From: Acanthaster planci
Taxonomy: Eukaryota; Echinodermata; Asteroidea; Valvatida; Acanthasteridae
Direction of reading: 5' to 3'
Assembly: GCF_001949145.1 (NCBI RefSeq)
Contig: NW_019091450.1
Location: 410,140-474,139 of the forward strand
DNA length: 64,000 bases
Part shown: piece by piece, positions 59,941 to 64,000 of the stretch
Position numbering within the stretch: position 1 is the first letter of the stretch
How the letters are laid out: each line of letters begins with the position of its first letter
The notes under the pieces: generated by a model
What the model saw: the letters and a program-made list of their open reading frames with translations, nothing else
What the model was told of the DNA's origin: nothing
The model's database searches: none
Made by a program: the position numbers and the translations under genes

Positions 59941-62900
59941 CGTGGCAGGCTCACGGTGCGAAAGAAATCCCAACACCACACACAGGCAGCTCTGGCTAGC
60001 TGCTGACAGCTAAGACTTCACCTCTCTTTGAAAGAAAACCATCCACGGAAAAGAAGATCTCAGCGCATTTCCATTCGCTCGAAGACTAAGCTAACTTCCG
60101 AAAAGGTACAGATCAGATCCTCCCGGATCGAGAACTCGCAGGTAATGATCCAAACAGTGAAAATACTGTCCAGAAATCCTACAGAAGAAAGGAAGAATCG
60201 GCTCCAAAGCTCTGTAGATCAGAGCGCGAGCCACCTATCCCGAAAGCTTATGAAAGAATGAACAGTGACCGGTATCGGGTGCGTGTGTAACTAGGCACAC
60301 TCCTCACTGGCACACACGCAGAGCATTCATCACCGCTAATGCGCCAACCAATCCACCTGTTCTTGAATTGTGCCCCGAACCCCAACGAACTTCCCCGGGC
60401 TAATGATCTTGCGGTTTTCCGGATTCCTATCCCGTTCATTGTAACAGAGGGTCTTACCGTGGAGCTTACAGCTCACTGGTCTTACAAGGACGGAGCTCAG
60501 CTACAGTTGACATTCTTTTTTTTCTACAGGCGTATTCAGTTGAAATGAAGTAGTAAACCTGGCCTGTTATAAACAAACCCTCAGCCCTTCCACTGCAGGG
60601 GGCGGGGCCCCATGGGCTTAAACCCTTGGAGACCACTCATTAGTCCCTGCATTGTACATACGGCTACATCTGATAAAAATGCGGGGGGGGGAATAATTAA
60701 CCAAAAACACAACCTTGGATTTGAGAAAGGGGTCACGTTTCGGGAAAGTTTCATATGGCCAAAAGTTTACTATTTAGTCCAAGTGAAGGAACACCATACT
60801 ATGCTGAGTCCGGGCAAAAGTACCGTGCCAGTGGTCACATGGAGGTGTCAGAACATGGTTAACCAAATCATGATCTGCAGGCCCTCCGCTAGTCGGGCAT
60901 TAGTGACTTGTGTGAGGTATGCAGCCTGCAGGTTTTGTGAAAATGGAGGGGAAAAAAGGAATGGTGGAAGTCCTGAAGAATTGCAAGCTTCTTTTATTCC
61001 ATGTGAATTATTTTGCTCAAAATGAGTCCTTCAAGATGGCACAATTTTGCAATCTCGGTGTGTAGTCTTCATTTGATTTCACAAAACGTGACTAGGTCCA
61101 TGCAGGAATGTTTAGTGGTGATAGACTTTAGATGGAAGTGTCCCCCAACGTTTTACCGACCAGAATGACATAGGGAAACAAGCTTGAGTTTCATGTGTGT
61201 GTCAACTGTCGAATACGTCGGCTAGTTTTGACTGGTATTATTTGTCAGTAATGGGGTTATTTTCATCAATGGCAGCTCACTTACCCTTGAACAAAATTTG
61301 AGAATTATCCCTTGGCACATTGAATATGCGTCACCAGTCTAAAAGAAAATTAGTTTACACTGCTTTCCGATCACACTCGATTCCATTTTCAATTCCAGCA
61401 TGTTTTGATATTACGCTTAATTTTCAGCAGTTAGGGCAACAATCTTGGCCGAATTTCTCTATCCCACTCCAACCACTCCGAGCCCCTTTGAATGATGTCT
61501 TTCACTGCGAGGTCTCTGTGCTCCAGCTGCAGAACATTGACCGCGTGAGCCGCAGTTTAGCGCCCTCACTAGTCACTTTTAGGACATCCTGTCTAGTCTT
61601 TGTTTTCTATCAATGAAAGAAATGACAGGAAACAGAGAATTTCAGTTTCTCGGGTATGTTCATTGGTTATAAACCACAACAATATGGGCGATTCACAATA
61701 GTGCTCCACCAAGAGCTTGCAACGCGTTGGTCAATTGCAACACACGAAATCTGTCAACCTTTTCAAACGCGCATTGGGTTGACAGATTTCGCACATTGTG
61801 ATTGGCCAACGCGCTGCAAAATACTGAGCGCACTACTGCGAATGACCCATGTCCACTTTAAATGTAACAAAGATGTTTCTTGTACCACGGTCATAGATAT
61901 TGAGTTTTTATTGGTCGCAGGTTGATCACGCGATATGCTAGAAGCGCACATGTATCATTCACGCGTCGCGCGCACGGTTGATGTGTCATGTCTGCTGTGT
62001 ATAATCTTGGGTACGAGGGTGGACAGGCGCGTTGGCACTATGCGTGCCATGAGCACGGCGAGGGGGACATTGAAGCACTGTGTCCATTCAGATGCTACCC
62101 TCTTCACTCTGACCATAACGGAGACCTGTGGGTTACTAAACTTCTTCGTGCACCTGGCTATGCTCGTGGAACACGAGTATGCTCTAATTACTGTTTATGC
62201 GGGGATCGCCATTGCCGTTTATATAACGCTCATGAATATTATAAAACTCTCATGCCATTGTCTCTTCTCGTCTGCTCTTCAATCATGTCAATACTTTTCA
62301 ACGGAATTTGGAGTAAATGGTCCTAAAATTAAATCAGTCGACAAAAACCCCAGTGCTCTGTAAATTCCAAGTGTCTCTCGTAGGCCAGTTATCCTAGATT
62401 TCTCCCCCCCCCCGCAAAAAAAAACAAACAAACAGAGGTCAACAAAGTAAATTACAATCAGTAAGTTTCCTGGTAATTTAAATATCCAACTTGCTGTTGA
62501 ATTGTTTCAATTTGTCAAAGTGTTTTAATTCATCTTGCAGTAAAATACCGGTATGCATATATGACAGATATAAGAGTTCCAGAATAATCTATTAACAACT
62601 GTTGCCTGTCGTTACGGGGTCCATGGGTTTTGTACACCCTCGGGGATACAAACACTTTGGACCCCTACACTGGAGGGCAACAAACAGGCCTAAGTGGTTC
62701 TTCGTGAAAACGACAATTTTACTTGACCTACCTTTCGGCCTTTCCAGTCAATACGTTTGTACATGTACCAGGGGCAGACAGATTTGTGACGCTACGTGAA
62801 AACGCAAAATACACTTCCCGAGATTTGGCCCCTAATAACATGAATGTAATCGAAAAAAGAAAAAAAAAGTACTTTCGACATGTGCAGCTCTTCGTGAAAA

Positions 62901-64000
62901 CGGTTGCGAAATGGATACAGGGTGAAAACCAAACGTAAGAGGGGTTGTCACTCCTTTTAGAGCCTCCACCTTCTGGTATTTGCATCGTACTTAGGACCTT
63001 GTCTTCCCCCATCCCACCCCACCCCAGAAGGTTCTGGATGTGCCCTTAAATGTATAAGTTCCTTGACTGAGAACTCAGAAAACCAAAGAAATGAAAACAC
63101 AAGAAACAAACTGAGAATTAATTCACGGCAGGGCTATGCACAAATAGTTACTGCATGGCTACAAATTTCCCACTGTTTCGTCGGATATCTGAGTGCAGAG
63201 ACTACACCTGTAACCAAGGGTAACGGATGAGGGCAGTATACTTACAGACTGCTACACTGCGCAGCTCTTGGCTGCGGTCGGCATCGTCTCACTCGTCTTT
63301 GGGGAATGAGTGTAGCCATGAGATTTTATTCTTTCAATTTCATTTTAACATCAAGTTATCACATTTCCATATAAATATTAAATTTTATTTGTCAAATATT
63401 AACGCCCAACCCCTCCCCCCAAAAACACCACAAAAGCAAGGATTTCGGGACCGTAAAGTTTTTGATTTCCCCGCATTCGCTTTTGAATCCCCCCCTTTTC
63501 TTTAACTTTAGCTCTTTCCTCAAAGGTGGTTCAGAGAAACATGTTTCATACTCTCTCAGGATCTCAGCTTTGTCCGGTCTACTGAGTATACTTTGATCAA
63601 CAGGGTAACCTGCGGGGTTAGGCGAAAAGACATGTTTCAAATTCCCACCCCAATTAAATTTTGGAAATCTTTCATTTATAATGATTAAAGGAATACCCCA
63701 AAAAACTCCAGCAATTCACAAATGTTCCCCATCATCGCAGAAAAAAAAACACGTCGAAGTAGGTTATGTTGATGTTTGACAACTCCTCTATACCCACTGT
63801 TAGTTTCTATACTGAAGTTGAATAATGTTCTTCGGTTTAAATGGAACCTAGTTGATGAAAACGAACAACATGGAAACCAAACATGCCTTGTGGTGGAAAC
63901 GATACGATAAATAGGAAAACTTCATTCATTTTAACGCATCCATGCAATTAAACTCCACCTTTTTGCGAATTGTGGATAAAATGTTTGAAATATGCAATAT
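59941..64000. other. 5' flank of the VWCE-like gene and intergenic DNA
   Basis: From 59.4 to 60.6 kb the sequence is less AT-rich and has more CpG than the introns, as expected near a promoter. A GC-box-like GGGGGCGGGGCC lies at 60598-60609. I could not fix a transcript start or a TATA box. Further right there is a palindromic element at 61680-61850, overlapping plus-strand open frames at 61935-62363, and homopolymer runs near 62403. I recognise no second gene. Confidence 0.6.
61680..61850. mobile_element. MITE-like palindrome, family A, copy upstream of the gene
   Basis: Starts CAATATGGGCGATTCACAAT and carries GTTGACAGATTTCGCACATT and TGATTGGCCAACGCG. The right end is eroded (CACTACTGCGAATGACCCAT). 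It lies about 1.7 kb upstream of the first exon. Confidence 0.8.

Noticed and set aside
1-64000. Prokaryotic operons, prophage or defence systems
   Set aside because: There is no dense coding, no long open frame and no ribosome-binding-site pattern; the coding sequence is short spliced exons of an animal extracellular protein.

Overview
This window is eukaryotic. It is AT-rich and has no operon-like packing. Nearly all recognisable coding sequence is a set of short minus-strand exons with GT/AG boundaries, separated by introns of 0.3 to 20 kb. The palindrome TACATGTA and its variants are abundant. Many short palindromic elements resemble MITEs, there are tRNA-derived SINE fragments, and one assembly gap of Ns is present. 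Together with a VWCE-like gene, this suggests an invertebrate deuterostome (echinoderm, hemichordate or amphioxus). I cannot tell which from the sequence alone.

The main content is the 5' part of one large minus-strand gene. It runs from a signal-peptide exon near 59.9 kb leftwards off the window at base 1. I resolve twelve exons, at 59744-59940 (or from 59847), 50833-50918, 47440-47571, 33094-33375, 31239-31367, 30305-30421, 9957-10073, 7626-7751, 2262-2387, 1840-1956, 1052-1174 and 259-384. Joined at their splice sites they keep one open frame of about 528 codons (counted from the Met at 59847). Intron 1 is phase 2 and every later intron is phase 1. Residue numbers below start at that Met; add 31 if translation starts at 59940.

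The predicted product is secreted. In order it has a signal peptide, a furin-type RMKR site, a cysteine module HVC...CCPGW...C, an EGF-like CxxxCGEGVC module, and a Tyr/Gln/Ser/Thr-rich linker without acidic residues or cysteine. Then come a six-cysteine EGF-like module, a calcium-binding-type EGF, a reduced four-cysteine module, and six more calcium-binding-type EGFs (D-[IV]-[DN]-E-C). The order and local motifs best match the N-terminal half of VWCE (von Willebrand factor C and EGF domain protein). Nephronectin/EGFL6 and the fibrillin N-terminus are more distant relatives. The VWC repeats that would settle the name would lie left of base 1.

Region by region: 1-10 kb holds six EGF exons, with introns of 305 bp to 5.2 kb. 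10-30 kb is one 20-kb intron full of MITE-like elements, hairpins and a SINE. 30-33.4 kb holds three exons. 33.4-47.4 kb is a 14-kb intron. 47.4-51 kb holds two exons. 51-59.7 kb is intron 1. From 59.9 kb to the right end lie the promoter side and intergenic DNA, where I recognise no other gene. Nothing supports a prokaryotic, viral or defence system here.
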